Shown: positions 22,541-60,432, numbered from the stretch's first letter. The stretch: 64,000 bases of DNA from Chrysomallon squamiferum (GCA_012295275.1 CM022665.1:15897476-15961475); one strand, 5' to 3'. The notes: generated from the sequence alone by a model not told the origin. Numbers and translations: made by a program.

Positions 22541-22640
22541 TAAAATCTTGCTGAGTAATTTTTGAAGTTCCGGGTCCAAACAGTTTAATGACGACAAAAA
22601 GTTTAATGTTCAGTTTATCCATTATCTTTCTTTTATTTCT
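22541..22640 (+). repeat. SINE-like dispersed repeat, copy A
   Basis: About 90 bp beginning ATCTTGCTGAGTAATT (from 22545), with the internal phrase AGTTCCGGGTCCAAAC and ending in pyrimidine-rich sequence. It matches the reverse complement of 27332-27432 over its length with few differences. The internal GTTCCGGGTCC is loosely like the tRNA T-arm/B-box sequence, hinting at a tRNA-derived short element. Confidence 0.8.
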
Positions 22641-22739
22641 TTTATTTTTTTTTTTTTCATTTTTTTTTTATATTTCATTTCTGGATTTTACTTTTCTTTT
22701 ATTAGTTAATTACTTTTTTTTAATATTCTTTTAAAATAA

Positions 22740-22832
22740 AATGTCTGGATGGATGGAGAGATAGATAGACAGAGAGAAACAAATATATATGTATACACAA
22801 ACACACATACACACACATATATATATATATGC

Positions 22833-22879
<47 letters not shown>

Positions 22880-22915
22880 CAGAGAGACAGAGAGAGAGAC
22901 AGAGCAGAGACAGAG
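22740..22915. repeat. Compound CA/TA/AG microsatellite
   Basis: CA and TA runs followed by an AG run with AC interruptions (about 22834-22912). Confidence 0.95.
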
Positions 22916-24050
22916 ATCATGACGACGATGTCAAAACAAATACTGCCAAATACGAAGGTTTAACGTCATCGTGGTGATTATGAATTTATAATTGTAATCC
23001 AATAGCTACTGATATGAAAATCGTAATACTAATAACCTAATAACAAGTGAAAACTGACATATCCTGTGAAGAAAACCAACACACTGTCGACAGCAAACAT
23101 GATCCCAACACTCTACACCATTCTTTCTGTGCCCCGCATCTCCTCACCATTAGATTACTGTCACACCAACAACTGCATCATTTTCTTCTTCTAGTATGAC
23201 ACTGCAAAACAACTCAACCCAAGCTTTCACTCTAACGAACATCGGCGACACTTTGGATTCAGAAACATCTATAGAGAAAGACTCGTTTTGTGAGATGTCC
23301 AAACAGAAGCACTTGAAGACTCGGATGCTTCAAAAGATACCTAATCCACATCAACTTTTCCCCAGGCCACATTTAAAAAAAAAAAGAAAAAAAAAAAGTG
23401 TCTCTTCTCAAATTTATGAAGTCCCAGCACCCATGTCTTTTGATTATTTTACCGAAAAGAAACTTTCTTTTTTGTGAGATAACCTCTTGAATACGAATAA
23501 GCTTACTTGAGATGGAGAAAGAGGATATTTTTTTTGTCCTTTCATGGGAAAAAAATCCTTCTCTTGAACGATTGTTGTGAACTGCAAACGTGAAGAAAAA
23601 AAGATAAAAGAAAAGAAAATCTTGAATATCATCGTTATATATTGTCTTCGAGTGGAATTTGTCGTTTAAAACTATTTTTTAATGACGGGGAAAACAATAT
23701 AAGCAAGTGGTTTTTTTTTCTATAAGCCGTTACTATTATTATATTTATTTTTCAAAAAACGATTACGCATGCACGTGAGTATTGTAATGAGAGCATTTGC
23801 AGGTCAGAAATGTGTTTAACAATTATCTGTAGGACTAGAAATCATTGTAAGCTACGAAGGATTATTATCCCGGCCACCCAAGCAAGATACTGGATCATTC
23901 AGTTGCGGGGCGGGGTGGGGGGCAGATAGTTTAGTCAAGAGCTTTTGATCCCAAGAATAATCAAAAACTGTTAGTTGGAATTACAGTTTGAATTATTTAT
24001 ATACGTATATAAAACGATGATGTTGATGACGATGATAATAAAATGAAAAT
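22916..24050. other. Ordinary flank
   Basis: No gene seen. A 93-codon + frame at 23196-23477 ends in a lysine-rich stretch made by A runs and has no recognised match. Confidence 0.6.
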
Positions 24051-24062
24051 AACAACACGAAT

Positions 24063-24083
24063 ACCACCACCACCACCACCACC

Positions 24084-24118
<35 letters not shown>

Positions 24119-24380
24119 TAATAATAGTAATGATAGCAGTACTAGTAGGAGTAATAGCAGTAGTAGTAATAATAATTAGTAGTATTATTAGCAGCAGCAT
24201 TATTATTATTATTAGCATTAGTATTTGTGGTAGTAGTAGTAGTTTTAGTAGTGTTAGTACCAATACTAGTAACAGCAGTGATAATGATTATGTTGTTAAT
24301 ACTACTAATGACAATAATAATAATGATGGAGTTTGTTGTTGTGCTAGTAGCAGAAGATGTTGTAGTTGTAATAGAATAAC
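24063..24380. repeat. Trinucleotide tract: (ACC)12 then AAC/AAT/AGT mix
   Basis: A pure ACC run at about 24063-24098 passes into 280 bp of mixed triplets that keep a 3-bp rhythm, so open frames on both strands here are artefacts. Confidence 0.9.
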
Positions 24381-24719
24381 AGTAGGTTTCCTAATAATAT
24401 GACATTTAGATTAATGATGTTATAAAAGGCGTAGGCGTCGATCAAATTACCCTAACAGAAACGTTTTGTTTCTGTTTATTGTCGTCGTCGATGCTGCTGC
24501 TGCTACTATTATTGCAGCTGTTACTGCTGCTGTCGTTCTTGCTAACTTTATATTACTACAACATAGAATATCTGCACGCATTTAAGATAAAATTATCCAA
24601 CCCTATCTCGGCTCTTTTCTGCCATAATTATTATGTTGGGAGAAGATTTACGGCTACAGGAATAAATTTACAAAGCGTGCAGTACAGTTCTTTGCCTAAC
24701 TCCATAAAGTGAAAACATT

Positions 24720-25360
24720 CACTAACACAGCATGTACATCTGATCACACAAAAAAAAAAAAAAAAAAAACTGCATTGCAGGAGATCGTATTTGAAGGTAT
24801 TAGCTACGTTGAAACGTGAGTGGGGTTTTTAATGCGAAAACCACTGACTGGTTGATGTGTTTCTTCTGCAAGCTTTGTCAAAAGTTATTGTTCGTTTTTC
24901 GAATCGTCAAACGTGTTGCCAGCCTAACAGACAACGTTATAAACCGTTATACGCGGCTGAAGAGCAGCGAAATGGGCCGTTTTGTTTCAAAACGTCCCAA
25001 ACAGTATGTTACCCGCGTTTCAAAGCCGGGCGCTGCGTGCTGTCCCAGATGTTACACCTGCGTTTTCTGTACGCAATTATCTCCGTCGGTGTTGCTGGAT
25101 AATTGTTAAATGTGCTCTGAGCAAATTTGGAATCGTCATTATCTGTTGATGATGATGATAGGGAAGCTGACGACAGAGTTCGATGAATCCTTAATCAGTT
25201 AGCAGTATTAATAACAATATCACAATAAAAATAATCATTTTAAAATAATATTTCATGTACTATAAAATAACGTATAACACAACGTATCCTGTGAACGCTT
25301 GTTTTGGTCACAGACTTTCCGGACTAATAAGAATACTACATATACATATATTTACTTGGT
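24720..25360. other. Complex island with two overlapping frames
   Basis: After an A20 run (24750-24769), 24780-25120 is repeat-free and moderately GC-rich. Two + frames (24816-25109 and 24857-25102) are open across it. Neither shows a recognised domain, and simultaneous openness of two frames argues for chance or a conserved non-coding element. Confidence 0.35.
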
Positions 25361-25363
25361 TAC

Positions 25364-25367
25364 TCTA

Positions 25368-25403
<36 letters not shown>

Positions 25404-25437
25404 TCTATATATCTATATATCTATCTATGTATCTATG

Positions 25438-25490
<53 letters not shown>

Positions 25491-25531
25491 GTGTGTCTGT
25501 GTGTGTGTGTCTGTCTGTCTGTCTGTCTATC
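25364..25531. repeat. TCTG/TCTA tetranucleotide array
   Basis: About 165 bp of TCTG, TCTA and TGTC units. Confidence 0.97.
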
Positions 25532-25639
25532 TAAATATATAATGTGTAAAAATTAAGTAAAAAAAAAAATATGATAGAGAAAGGAAAAGCGACAATAAAG
25601 AATGAAAGAAACGATAAAAAGGAAGAAAGAGTGGAAATT

Positions 25640-25885
25640 AAAGAAAGAAATTATAATGGTAACAATGATGATAATAATAATGATTAACCTAATGATGATA
25701 TTAATGATGATGGTATGACGAAGATGATATTAATAATAATGATGATGATGATGATAATAATAATAATGATGACGCCGATCATGATAGTAATGATAATGAA
25801 AATAATACTAATAATGATGATGGTATTAATAATGATAATGATAATAATAATAAACGATACTCATGATGATGATGATGATAGCCAA
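25640..25885. repeat. GAT/AAT trinucleotide tract
   Basis: Mixed ATG/AAT triplets over about 240 bp. Confidence 0.9.
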
Positions 25886-26380
25886 AATAGTAAAGATGAT
25901 GGCGATGATGATAAATTGCCAGCTGAAAAAAACAACAAACCAAAAAAAAAAAAAAAAACCGAAGCGCTGATAGACGACACGCTGCTTGAGCGTGATACAT
26001 CGCTACCTTGCAGTCTCTTGTTATGAAACTGGATATACACACAAACAAAGCGTTCATATATCAGCATATGTTGACTGTAAACCTGCGGTGAAAGTCATCG
26101 AGCCCCACACCTCGGGTGTACAATAACCTACGTCTGGCCGGGAAATCTGTTATCATTCAGTGTTTGTTAATACGTGAACATTACTCCTTTAACACAGTGG
26201 ATGTCGGGATGTCACGTTCAGTGGAGCTGGTAAAATAACGACAAACCACACAGCACTGATCATAAAATTGTGGTGTCGTGTGAACGCATGACGAAAAAAA
26301 AAAAAATCAAAGATGGCTGGGGGTTCGGGATGTTAGAATTTATCTTACTGCTCTGTCTGTTGTGATAACAGTAACTACAA
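25886..26380. other. Complex flank block
   Basis: 26000-26280 is repeat-free; no gene recognised. Confidence 0.6.
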
Positions 26381-26583
26381 CTGCTACAAGTTCTACCACG
26401 TCTGTGACCACAACAGCCACTATTGCAACTTCCATGTTACTATTACTACTATTACTCGCTGTCTATTACCACTGCTACTGCTACTGCTACTACTATTGCT
26501 GCTATCACCACTGCTACTAATACTACCGTCACTGTTGAACGTCTTGTGCTTCACTTACTATTACTACCACTACTTCCACATTG

Positions 26584-26626
<43 letters not shown>

Positions 26627-26725
26627 CAGAAAGAGAGAGAGAGAGAGCGAGAGAGAGAGAGAGGCAGAGAGAGTGAGAGAGAGAGAGAGAAAGATAGATA
26701 GAGATAGAGATAGAGAGAGAGACTG
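26380..26725. repeat. ACT/CTG triplets, (TA)n and (AG)n compound
   Basis: CTA/CTG triplets (26380-26575), a TA run (26584-26622) and AG-rich repeats (26630-26720). Confidence 0.93.
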
Positions 26726-28010
26726 TAAAATAAACTGTAAAATGAACAGACTAGGGGTATAAAAAAACAAAATAAAATAAACAGAGGATAACAAATATAA
26801 ATTATAAATTAGTGAAAGTAGTAACCGTTCACTGTTTACATTGGAAAGCATTACCATTTGATTCTTAAATAAATATTCATTATTACCATAGCAGAAATTA
26901 ATAATAATAAAACTGCTAAATACACATGGTGGCTTTCGTTTCAATTTGTATTAAATTACGACACCACATTAAAATCACCTTTATTTTTGTCACTTATTTT
27001 ATTAATAATGACTTCTCTTCTTCTCGTGTGTTTTCAAAAACGCAAATAAAAGAAAACAAACAATTCTAAAATTCAATGGAGTTTATTTTTGTTGTTTTTT
27101 AATAGCTATAACAGATAATAAAAAGAAATGAAAATAAAACAAAATATCGTTCGAATGTTATTTAGGCGATCGATTATGCTCAGTAAAACTTCAGGAAAAA
27201 ATCTTCTTTTTTTAAAAAAAAAAGAATATTAAAAAAATTAATTAACTAATAAAAGAAAAGTAAAATCGAGAAATGAAACTTAAAAAAAAATAAATAAATA
27301 AAAAAAAAAAGGAAAAAGAAAAAAAAAAAGGAAAAAGAAAGAAAGATAAAGGATAAACTGAACATTAAACTTTTTGTCGTCAGTCATGTTTGGACCCGGA
27401 ACTTTTAATTACTCCGCAAGATATCAAAGTTTAGATTGGACTGCGTGAGTAATGGACCTACATACCAGTCTATTGTTCGATAGTCTCTATTTGTTTCCAC
27501 TTATTTGTTGGAAACGGCGAAAAGTCACGAATCTCAAACAGTACGCATGCGTCAGTCCAGCTGCCGCTTGGCCATTCTACAAGATGACACAAAGGCAGAA
27601 ACAATTTGCAATGGTTTGAAACTGTTGCACTACAATACGTGATCGGGTACCGACTGTTCCGAAGCGAAAAAATCTGATAAAAAAAATCTTCGGAGAACGT
27701 CTTCGTTCTTTGGATGAAAGAGTCATGGTAAAGAATATTATTTCCAAAACGGGAAAAGATACACCGTTACAGTTATATTTAAAATTACCTAACTGTTTAC
27801 ACTCGGTAATAAATAATAACAGCAAAATAAAGTCAATGAAATAATAAAAAAATATATATATTAAAAACATAATATCCGTGTGGTTTGAAACAAGTAACAA
27901 ATTTATTAGCTTTGTTTTATTTCTAAATATTAAGTGGTGTCGAAAGTTTATTGCATAATTATGGAATATTAATAGCATATAAATATATGTGCCTATAACA
28001 TACCAGACGT
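26726..28010. other. AT-rich flank around the inverted SINE-like copy
   Basis: A-rich sequence (27190-27345), then 27430-27780, which is complex and contains the palindrome ACGCATGCGT at 27542-27551. A 223-codon minus-strand frame (27577-28248) crosses microsatellites and looks like chance. Confidence 0.6.
27332..27432 (-). repeat. SINE-like dispersed repeat, copy B (inverted)
   Basis: The reverse complement carries ATCTTGCGGAGTAATT, AGTTCCGGGTCCAAAC and GACGACAAAAAGTTTAATG in the same order as copy A. On the minus strand it ends in a long pyrimidine tract (27290-27345 on +). Confidence 0.8.
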
Positions 28011-28013
28011 TAC

Positions 28014-28060
<47 letters not shown>

Positions 28061-28204
28061 GATAATAATATAATAATAATAATACTGATAATAATAATAA
28101 TAATAATAATTCTGATAATAATAATATAATAATAATAATACTGATGATGATGATGATGATAATGTTGATGATGATGATAATAATAATAATAATCTATGTA
28201 TGCG

Positions 28205-28245
<41 letters not shown>
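28014..28245. repeat. AAT/GAT triplets and (TA)n
   Basis: AAT array with CTG and GAT interruptions (28014-28195), then a TA run (28207-28244). Confidence 0.95.
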
Positions 28246-28247
<2 letters not shown>

Positions 28248-28613
28248 TTTGTGTGCGTGCATATCTGTGTATGCCTTTTTCTATTTATATATGTATGTAT
28301 AAATGTTTGTATATGTGTATGTAATGTTATGTATATATATATATATGTACGTCATATATAACCTATGAAACCATTAATAAAAAATAACAGCAAAAGAAAA
28401 AACTGACGTCACTGCAATTGTTTTGTGACGAGAAGGCAGCTGGTCAGTGAGAGAGAGAGAGAGAAAGAGTGAGAGTAAAACTGGACTAAAAATATAATAA
28501 ATAAATAAATATATAAATAAATTAAAAAAAAATTAAATGTTTGTTTTTTATTTAAAATATAAGTCACAACATGACGAAACAAAACAAACAACAATAATAA
28601 CATTAAAAAAACA

Positions 28614-28647
<34 letters not shown>

Positions 28648-28996
28648 AAGAAAAATACTTTACTTTGTTATGCGAGTTTCATCGCTTGTGACCACATGTT
28701 TCCACAAATGAACGTCGTGGAGCGGAAAGTCACGACAACATTAATGGCGGTCTAATCAGTCCTGTCAAACGAGCTGCCGAAAACAAGGACTCCATAACTC
28801 GATCTAATTATCTCTCGAACGCCGCAGAGCATTCAGCCAGTGTGTAATATACATTTACTTTGCTAGAGCAGATCCTCTGGCTTGCTTCACAAACCGCCAT
28901 CTGGAATTTACTGCAACAGTTGGCGAAAACGTACATGCCTGTGACAAACCTTTAAATGTTTTTAAAACGATGGTAATAATAATAATAATAATAAAG

Positions 28997-29029
<33 letters not shown>

Positions 29030-29372
29030 AAAGGTAACCGAATTCTATCTTTTGTTAGCTTCTTCAGCAGATGCATTTAAACAATTCTGCGTGGATTTTC
29101 ATATCGCAATTATTAAAACTACGCTTTGTCAGAAGATAGCATCTGTGTTTATAATCACCCGTTGCTGTAGAAATCTTCATTAAATTCAGTCGGAGCTGTA
29201 CATTTAAAGAAATAATAAAGCGTGCTTGTTTAGGTACGCCCACGAATGTCCTTGCTAATATCTGCACCTGTATCAGTTTTTACTCTTTGTTAGACTGACT
29301 GACTTGATGGATGTTTAATGATATCCCAGTACAAAATAGTCATCGACTATCGGATGTCATTTCTTCATCACA

Positions 29373-29422
<50 letters not shown>

Positions 29423-29429
29423 TAATAAT

Positions 29430-29462
<33 letters not shown>

Positions 29463-29897
29463 AATAAGAAGAAGAAGATGAAGAATAAGAATCAAAATAA
29501 ACAAATGAAATAAAATAAATCAGTGTAGAAAACTGATTTATAATTGATTCATTTTATTTCATACGTACACACACACATACACACATACTACATACATGAA
29601 TCATATATGTATATAGTACCATTTGAAAATCTCTGGTAAAAGTTAATTTGTTTAACAGGGAGGAATTCAATCGCACCTGTGGTTTAAAAAACATTTTATA
29701 ATTAGTTGAAAATCAGGATAATCCTGTCAAAATACACAGACAGTGTTCACACTGAGGTGGATCACTCTTTGTTAAAATAAAAATATCGATTAACTGATAT
29801 TAATATTTTTTTTTTTATCGACAGAGATTTACTAATTTTTATTATGGTAATCACAGATATTTCCTTATTAGATAACTATATAAAAAAATAATAATAA

Positions 29898-29928
<31 letters not shown>

Positions 29929-30275
29929 AAGACAGAATCCAGTGTAGGACAAACCCAGCAGTCTACTGCATCGTGTAGGTCTGATATCGAGTGGTCGACT
30001 ATGGACAGTTAATTAAGTACCGTTAAATACATTTTTGACATCTAATAGCCGATGACAGAAAATGAGCAAAAGAACGCAATTTCTTCTTTTTATTTTTATT
30101 TTTATTTTTTTTAAAGTGTCTGTTAGCACAAAGTAATAATTATGCTATAGTTTTGATGATGAATGATAGTAGAATATAAATATCTGTACCGTAGTGTAAT
30201 AATATAATATTCAGTAGTCGACAACTAATAATTATGCTATAGTTTTGTTGTTAAATGTTTAATTTAACGCGATGC
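28246..30275. other. Mixed flank
   Basis: A28 (28613-28640), A31 (28997-29027), AAT/AAC array (29374-29465), AAAT repeats (29897-29930). 28660-28960 is a complex block. TGACGTCA lies at 28404-28411. No gene seen. Confidence 0.7.
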
Positions 30276-30679
30276 AAAAAAAAAAAAAAAAAAAAAAAAA
30301 ATTATCTGCTACTATCCACTAAATACTACCCGATATATTTAACATTCTTATTGTTATTTTTAAATGATTTTTTTTTTCTCATATGTATATAAATAGTGTT
30401 ACGATATGATGGTCACTGACCAAAAATAGCTTTTTGTGATGTAACTATTTTTATTTCGATAAGTTACTTGTTATTTTGTTTTGAGTTATATTTTTGGTAC
30501 GCTTGAATCTACTACTACTCTCTCTCTCTCTCTTTAGGATTACATGGATAAAAGAAATAACTTGTTCCTGTCTTAGGAAATCAGCTTTAACCTTCTCAAG
30601 ATAAAGCTGATATATGCACACACACAGACACACAGACATATATACACATACACACATACAGTCATACACATACACAGAT

Positions 30680-30712
<33 letters not shown>

Positions 30713-32657
30713 TAAAAATAATAATAAATAACAAATAGAATTTTCAAAAATAATTAAATACATTAACAACACTTGCCTGCTTGTGTAACACATGGCACTT
30801 CACGTATTTACAAAAGAAAAAAAAAAAAAAAAAAAAAAAAAAATCAGATTGTACCTGTTTTACAAAGTTAATTAAGTTTGATATAAGTTTCCCTGTCGAC
30901 AGTTAATAATTGCATGATGTCACATTGTTGTCAGTTAACAGTACCAGCTTTTGTACGTGTGTTTTTCTTTTACAGAATATCATTGTTTTATCCAGTAGTG
31001 AGACTAGACAGGGACAACAACGACAACAACAACAATAACAACAACATAATAATAATAATAATAACAATAATAGCAACAACAGCAATAATAACGATATAAT
31101 AACAATGATGATGATGATGCTGATGCTGCTTATAATGATGATGATGATAACATCAGTACTTCTTATAATGTATTAAACAACAACAACAACAACTATTACT
31201 ATTACTAATACTTACTACTGATATTACTACAACGGTCACTTCAATAAAATAAAATAAAATAAATAAAATAAAATAAAATACAATAAAATATAAATAAATA
31301 AATAAATAAATAAATAAAATAAAATAAAATACAATAAAATAAGAATAAATAAATAATTCACATATACATAATTATATTTAATAATTTTGTATTATTATAA
31401 TAATTTTTTTTTTTTTTTTGCTTTATCTTTTAACTTCACTGCTTTTCTTTTCTTTGAACGTAAACATGTGTGTACTTATATCTCTCTACCTGTGCACGTA
31501 GATTTTTTTTTTTTTTTTTTTTTTCCAGCGCACTCTTGTCTGTTAAGTAAGTCAGGTTTGACGACCTTTCACAACACTCGCCTCATATTAAGACAGTCGA
31601 AAGAACAATATCGTATATCTCTTCGACAGAGTAAGTCAATTTAAAGCAAACATCGATCACAATTTCTCTGTGAAATCCGACACGAACAATAGCCTTGTCG
31701 CCTTCGTTTTCTTCCGTAATTCACGTTGGCACCGTAAGCGTCAACTGTTTAACCACTTGTGTTCTACCGAGAAGCGTTTACGACCTAGACACGTAAAACT
31801 CGCAGTGATATAGTAAAAACAAACAAAACATGTTCACAGTGGGGTGTCTCGATGCTCGCACGGCCACTAACGAAATTAATAAGTTTTTTTTACAAGCTGA
31901 TATCGATATGGTGATTCCTGCACATTCTCGGGTATGACAGTAGATCATTTTTATTATTTTTTTTTCCTATCTTTTTTTTTTTTTTTTTTTTTTTATTTAA
32001 AAAAATAAAAAAATAAAAATAAAGGAGAAAATAAGAGTTAAATAAACAATAATAATAAAAAAAAATTAATAATAATAATAATAAGGGTGTAGTTTGTCAG
32101 CAAATGAATTTGAATAAAGAGCAGAAATTTATTATTATTATTATTATTATTATTATATTATGTATGTGTGTGTATATACACGTTTGAATGTACGTTGGTA
32201 CGTATGTATGTAGGTATGTACGTATGTATTAAATGTAATGTGATCAGTAAATCAACAAACATTTAATATTTTCACAGATGTTACAAAAATAAGAAATAGT
32301 TCATTTTTCGATGTAAATACATTTATTTTATCTGTCTGTCTGTCTCTCTGTCTATCTGTCTATCTACCTATGTATCTCTCTCTTTGTTTATTTCTATGTC
32401 TCTTTTTTCTTTCTATATATATATCTATCTAAATATCTATCTGCCTGTCTCTTTTTGTATCTGTCTATCTGTCTGTCTGTCTGTCTGTTTGTCTGTTTGT
32501 CTGACTATCTGTCTGTCTCAGTTTATTTGTCTTTCTATCTATCTATCTGTTTGTATGTATGTATCTCCGGCTGTCTGTCTGTCTGTTTCTCAATCTACGT
32601 ATCCATTTAGTTATTTCAAAATTTAAAGCTGTGTATATAGAATTGCATGGGTATATA

Positions 32658-32690
<33 letters not shown>

Positions 32691-33427
32691 ATTCAATTAG
32701 AACATAAACCAGAAAGTAATTTATGCGCTGCCTCGCTGAATTCACGTGCCGTATACATTCGTGCGCGTGTCCTAATTGCACCCAGTGTAGAATTTATTTT
32801 TTTTTTTTTTTTCAGCGTACACGTATGTGTTTCAATTGTTTCATTTGTGTATTATTCTTCCATTTTATTTATTTACCTACAGCTGTGGACAAAATAACCT
32901 CTCAGATCAAACGCGAAAAACAAAGAGCGAAAAACAAAAGCAAAATTTCGACACGATTCATTGGACGGGTTATGCCATTACAGCCACATTGAATGTCTTT
33001 CTGTTGAACATCCATCCCGTTGTTCCCGTTTTGAAAACGTCCACTCATGCATCATCAGATTCATAAAGCATACTTACATTATTAGTGGGTTAATGCTGAT
33101 TTGTTGCAAATATGATTTGCAGAAACTGAAGCGATGATTAGTCATTTTGTCCGCAGTGAAAAGGTCGAGCGATCTAAAGATTTATTCATATATGTATCAG
33201 CTTAGTTAATATGTAAATTACGGTTTGTGTCATCATGGTTGTTTGTTGTTGTTGCTTTTGATATTTTTAATATTTTACTAATTTAGCTTGTTTGTTTATT
33301 TAATCATTCATTCGTTCATTTATTAATTTATTTAATTTATCATTTACTAATTAATTTGTTTTATTTTAATTTCTTTATTCATTCATTTGTTTTTGTTCAT
33401 TATTAATCTATTTATCATTTAGCTAGT

Positions 33428-33428
<1 letters not shown>
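30276..33428. other. Repeat-dense flank
   Basis: A26 (30276-30301), CA-rich (30619-30706), A27 (30817-30843), AAC/AAT/GAT triplets (31010-31215), AAAAT/AAAT array (31238-31350), T runs (31503-31524, 31972-31995), TTA (32130-32158), a TCTG/TCTA array (32329-32600) and TG (32661-32689). 31540-31860 and 32880-33180 are complex, repeat-free blocks. Confidence 0.75.
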
Positions 33429-33510
<82 letters not shown>

Positions 33511-33774
33511 CGAGAAGGAACCATGTATTTACAAAAACGAAACAACAAAACAGAAATAAACACGCTAGCCAGAACAAAAAACAACAACAAAAAACAAAAA
33601 TAATGGATAATTATATGCGACATTTATGATGTTGTATCATTTTAGAATTTTGTTTTATACATCGAACTTCCCTTGCTGTAAGTTATTCTTATATATTTTA
33701 TTCAGGTCAAAAGGTGCTTAGCAATGAAATGAAGACAAAAACACGAACAGCAGATTTTCTTTTAATCTATATCC

Positions 33775-33859
<85 letters not shown>
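33429..33859. repeat. (AG)n and (TC)n in inverted orientation, about 265 bp apart
   Basis: AG run with one AC break at 33429-33510 and pure TC run at 33776-33859. The two could pair as 80-bp arms. They lie about 1.7 kb upstream of the NR2E1 start codon. Confidence 0.95.
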
Positions 33860-33863
<4 letters not shown>

Positions 33864-34989
33864 CTTTCCTTCTTTTTGTTTGTTGGTTTTAACATCCATG
33901 AAAAATATTTCGAAAAGCATTATTTAATAAATAATTTTATCATAATTCAATGATCAGAAAAGTGAACTATCGGATAACGCATCAGTTAGCACCTAACCAT
34001 TCCATGTGTTGGTACAGACGGCAATAAAGAGCTGAAAAAGAAGATTACAAAATTTAAAATGTGGTTGAAGTTGTTTTTCTCTGTAAATATGTACTCTTGA
34101 GTAATATTTATATATTTCGCAACTATAACAAAATATGAAGTCTTTAACTGTTATTTTCGATTTGCATCAGAATTCTGAAAATACGACTAAATTTTATTTA
34201 TCATTTTTTTCTTTCTTTCTTTCTTTCATTTTATTTTATTTTATCTTTTATAATATTTTATTTTGTCGGTCCTTTTTTTTTTTTACTCTTTCTTCCAATA
34301 ATTTGTTTTCTCTTCAGATAAGATTATTTTCATTTTCATAAAACGAAATACATAAATGTAAACCCAAATATTAATAAATTACAGTTCTAATATTTATGTA
34401 TAAAATTTAAAAGAAATTTTACTAGTACATTTCTGGTGTATTATTTAAATTAGATTGTAGGCTATATTTATATTTATAGGTACAGAAATCAGCAAAGACA
34501 ATTCAAATCAAAATTGTACATATAAATTTAGCCAGTTCTTGGATAGGCCTTCAGGATGATAGGTTCAAAGATCGCGTCTTCTTGCCGCTAATATCCATAT
34601 CGTCTCTTATATATAATTTCTTGGTTAGCATACTAACCAAACACATATATAAAACTTAAAATGTTAAATGGTTTTAATTTTTGTGTCTAAATATCGATTC
34701 ATGTACATATCCTCCATGAACCTACCTACATGTATACAATATATACATTATACATACATACATACATACATACATACACATGCATAAATGCATACATCCA
34801 TATACCATATATATACATACACACGTTCATACATACATATGTACGAACGTACACGCAACACACACATACATACATTTACGTTCGCACAAATATACACAAG
34901 TAGTCACATATATACACATACATTACGACTACAGTGTAAAATATATAGCAACATCTATGAAACAAGGTGACTGATCCCGTGTTAATGTT
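33860..34989. other. AT-rich proximal upstream flank
   Basis: It includes CATA repeats (34745-34780 and beyond to 34930) and a perfect inverted repeat TTGGTTAG-CATA-CTAACCAA at 34621-34640. No gene seen. Confidence 0.75.
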
Positions 34990-35450
34990 TTCGCTAAATC
35001 ATATTAAAAGCGTATTTAATACACGAACACAGTTAGCGCGAGACTCCACGGAAGCGCAATTGATAAATTATTCCTAGTTAGTGGGGTGGAGAAAGCATTT
35101 GACTGTTCCCGGCTCGCTCTGCTGTCAAAAGCTGTCGACAAACAATTTTCGTTTTAAAAACCCTGCCTCTATTTCTGTTTGAATTGGCACAGAGCCGTGG
35201 CTGCCGTAATAACAGTCAGATCGAGCCAGCCAATGAGAAATGCGGAGAGATGATCCGCGTGTGTGTAATGGATGGCTTGAACTGACACACGTGAACAAGT
35301 CAGAGACATGCGGGCTAGTGTCGTTGTTAGAATGAGAACTCTGATTGGTTCGCCAGAGGCATAGGTCAGTTCGGGACTTAATCTGACGGCGACAAGTTGT
35401 ACACGGAGTTATCAAGCCAGGACCGAGCCGACTTGAAGTTTTAAGTCTCG

Positions 35451-35483
<33 letters not shown>

Positions 35484-35511
35484 GATAAAAAATTCGAGAG
35501 ATAAAGAGAGT

Positions 35512-35552
<41 letters not shown>

Positions 35553-35576
35553 AGATTGAGAGATACTTGGATTAAG
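34990..35576 (+). promoter_or_regulatory. NR2E1: Candidate NR2E1 promoter and 5' leader
   Basis: A block of complex, relatively GC-rich sequence (34990-35440) sits directly upstream of the start codon. Visible motifs are CCAAT at 35230-35234, reversed CCAAT (ATTGG) at 35183-35187 and 35344-35348, the E-box CACGTG at 35288-35293, a SOX-type AACAAT at 35141-35146, and AAGTCA at 35297-35302, the half-site bound by the TLX/Tailless family. It ends in a 30-A run (35451-35480) and an AG run (35513-35548). No clear TATA box was seen, so the transcription start is unknown. Each short motif alone is weak evidence. Confidence 0.55.
35451..35548 (+). repeat. A(30) run and (AG)18 microsatellite in the leader
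   Basis: A homopolymer at 35451-35480 and an AG dinucleotide run at 35513-35548, ending 28 bp before the start codon. If the transcript begins upstream, both lie in the 5'UTR. If not, the AG run lies in the core promoter. Confidence 0.9.

Positions 35577-60432
<24,856 letters not shown>

Noticed and set aside
24043-24402. 119-codon proline/threonine/serine-rich frame
   Set aside because: A trinucleotide tract keeps all frames open; both strands give long frames over the same bases.
24816-25109. Cysteine-containing 97-codon frame that might be a zinc-binding protein
   Set aside because: Cysteine spacing fits no known finger, and another frame is open over the same bases.
27577-28248. 223-codon minus-strand open frame, one of the longest in the window
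   Set aside because: Nearly half is TA and AAT microsatellite translation, and the remainder has no domain or codon pattern of a real gene.
35125-35415. 96-codon minus-strand frame in the promoter island
   Set aside because: No recognised content; it overlaps promoter motifs and is best explained by the locally higher GC.
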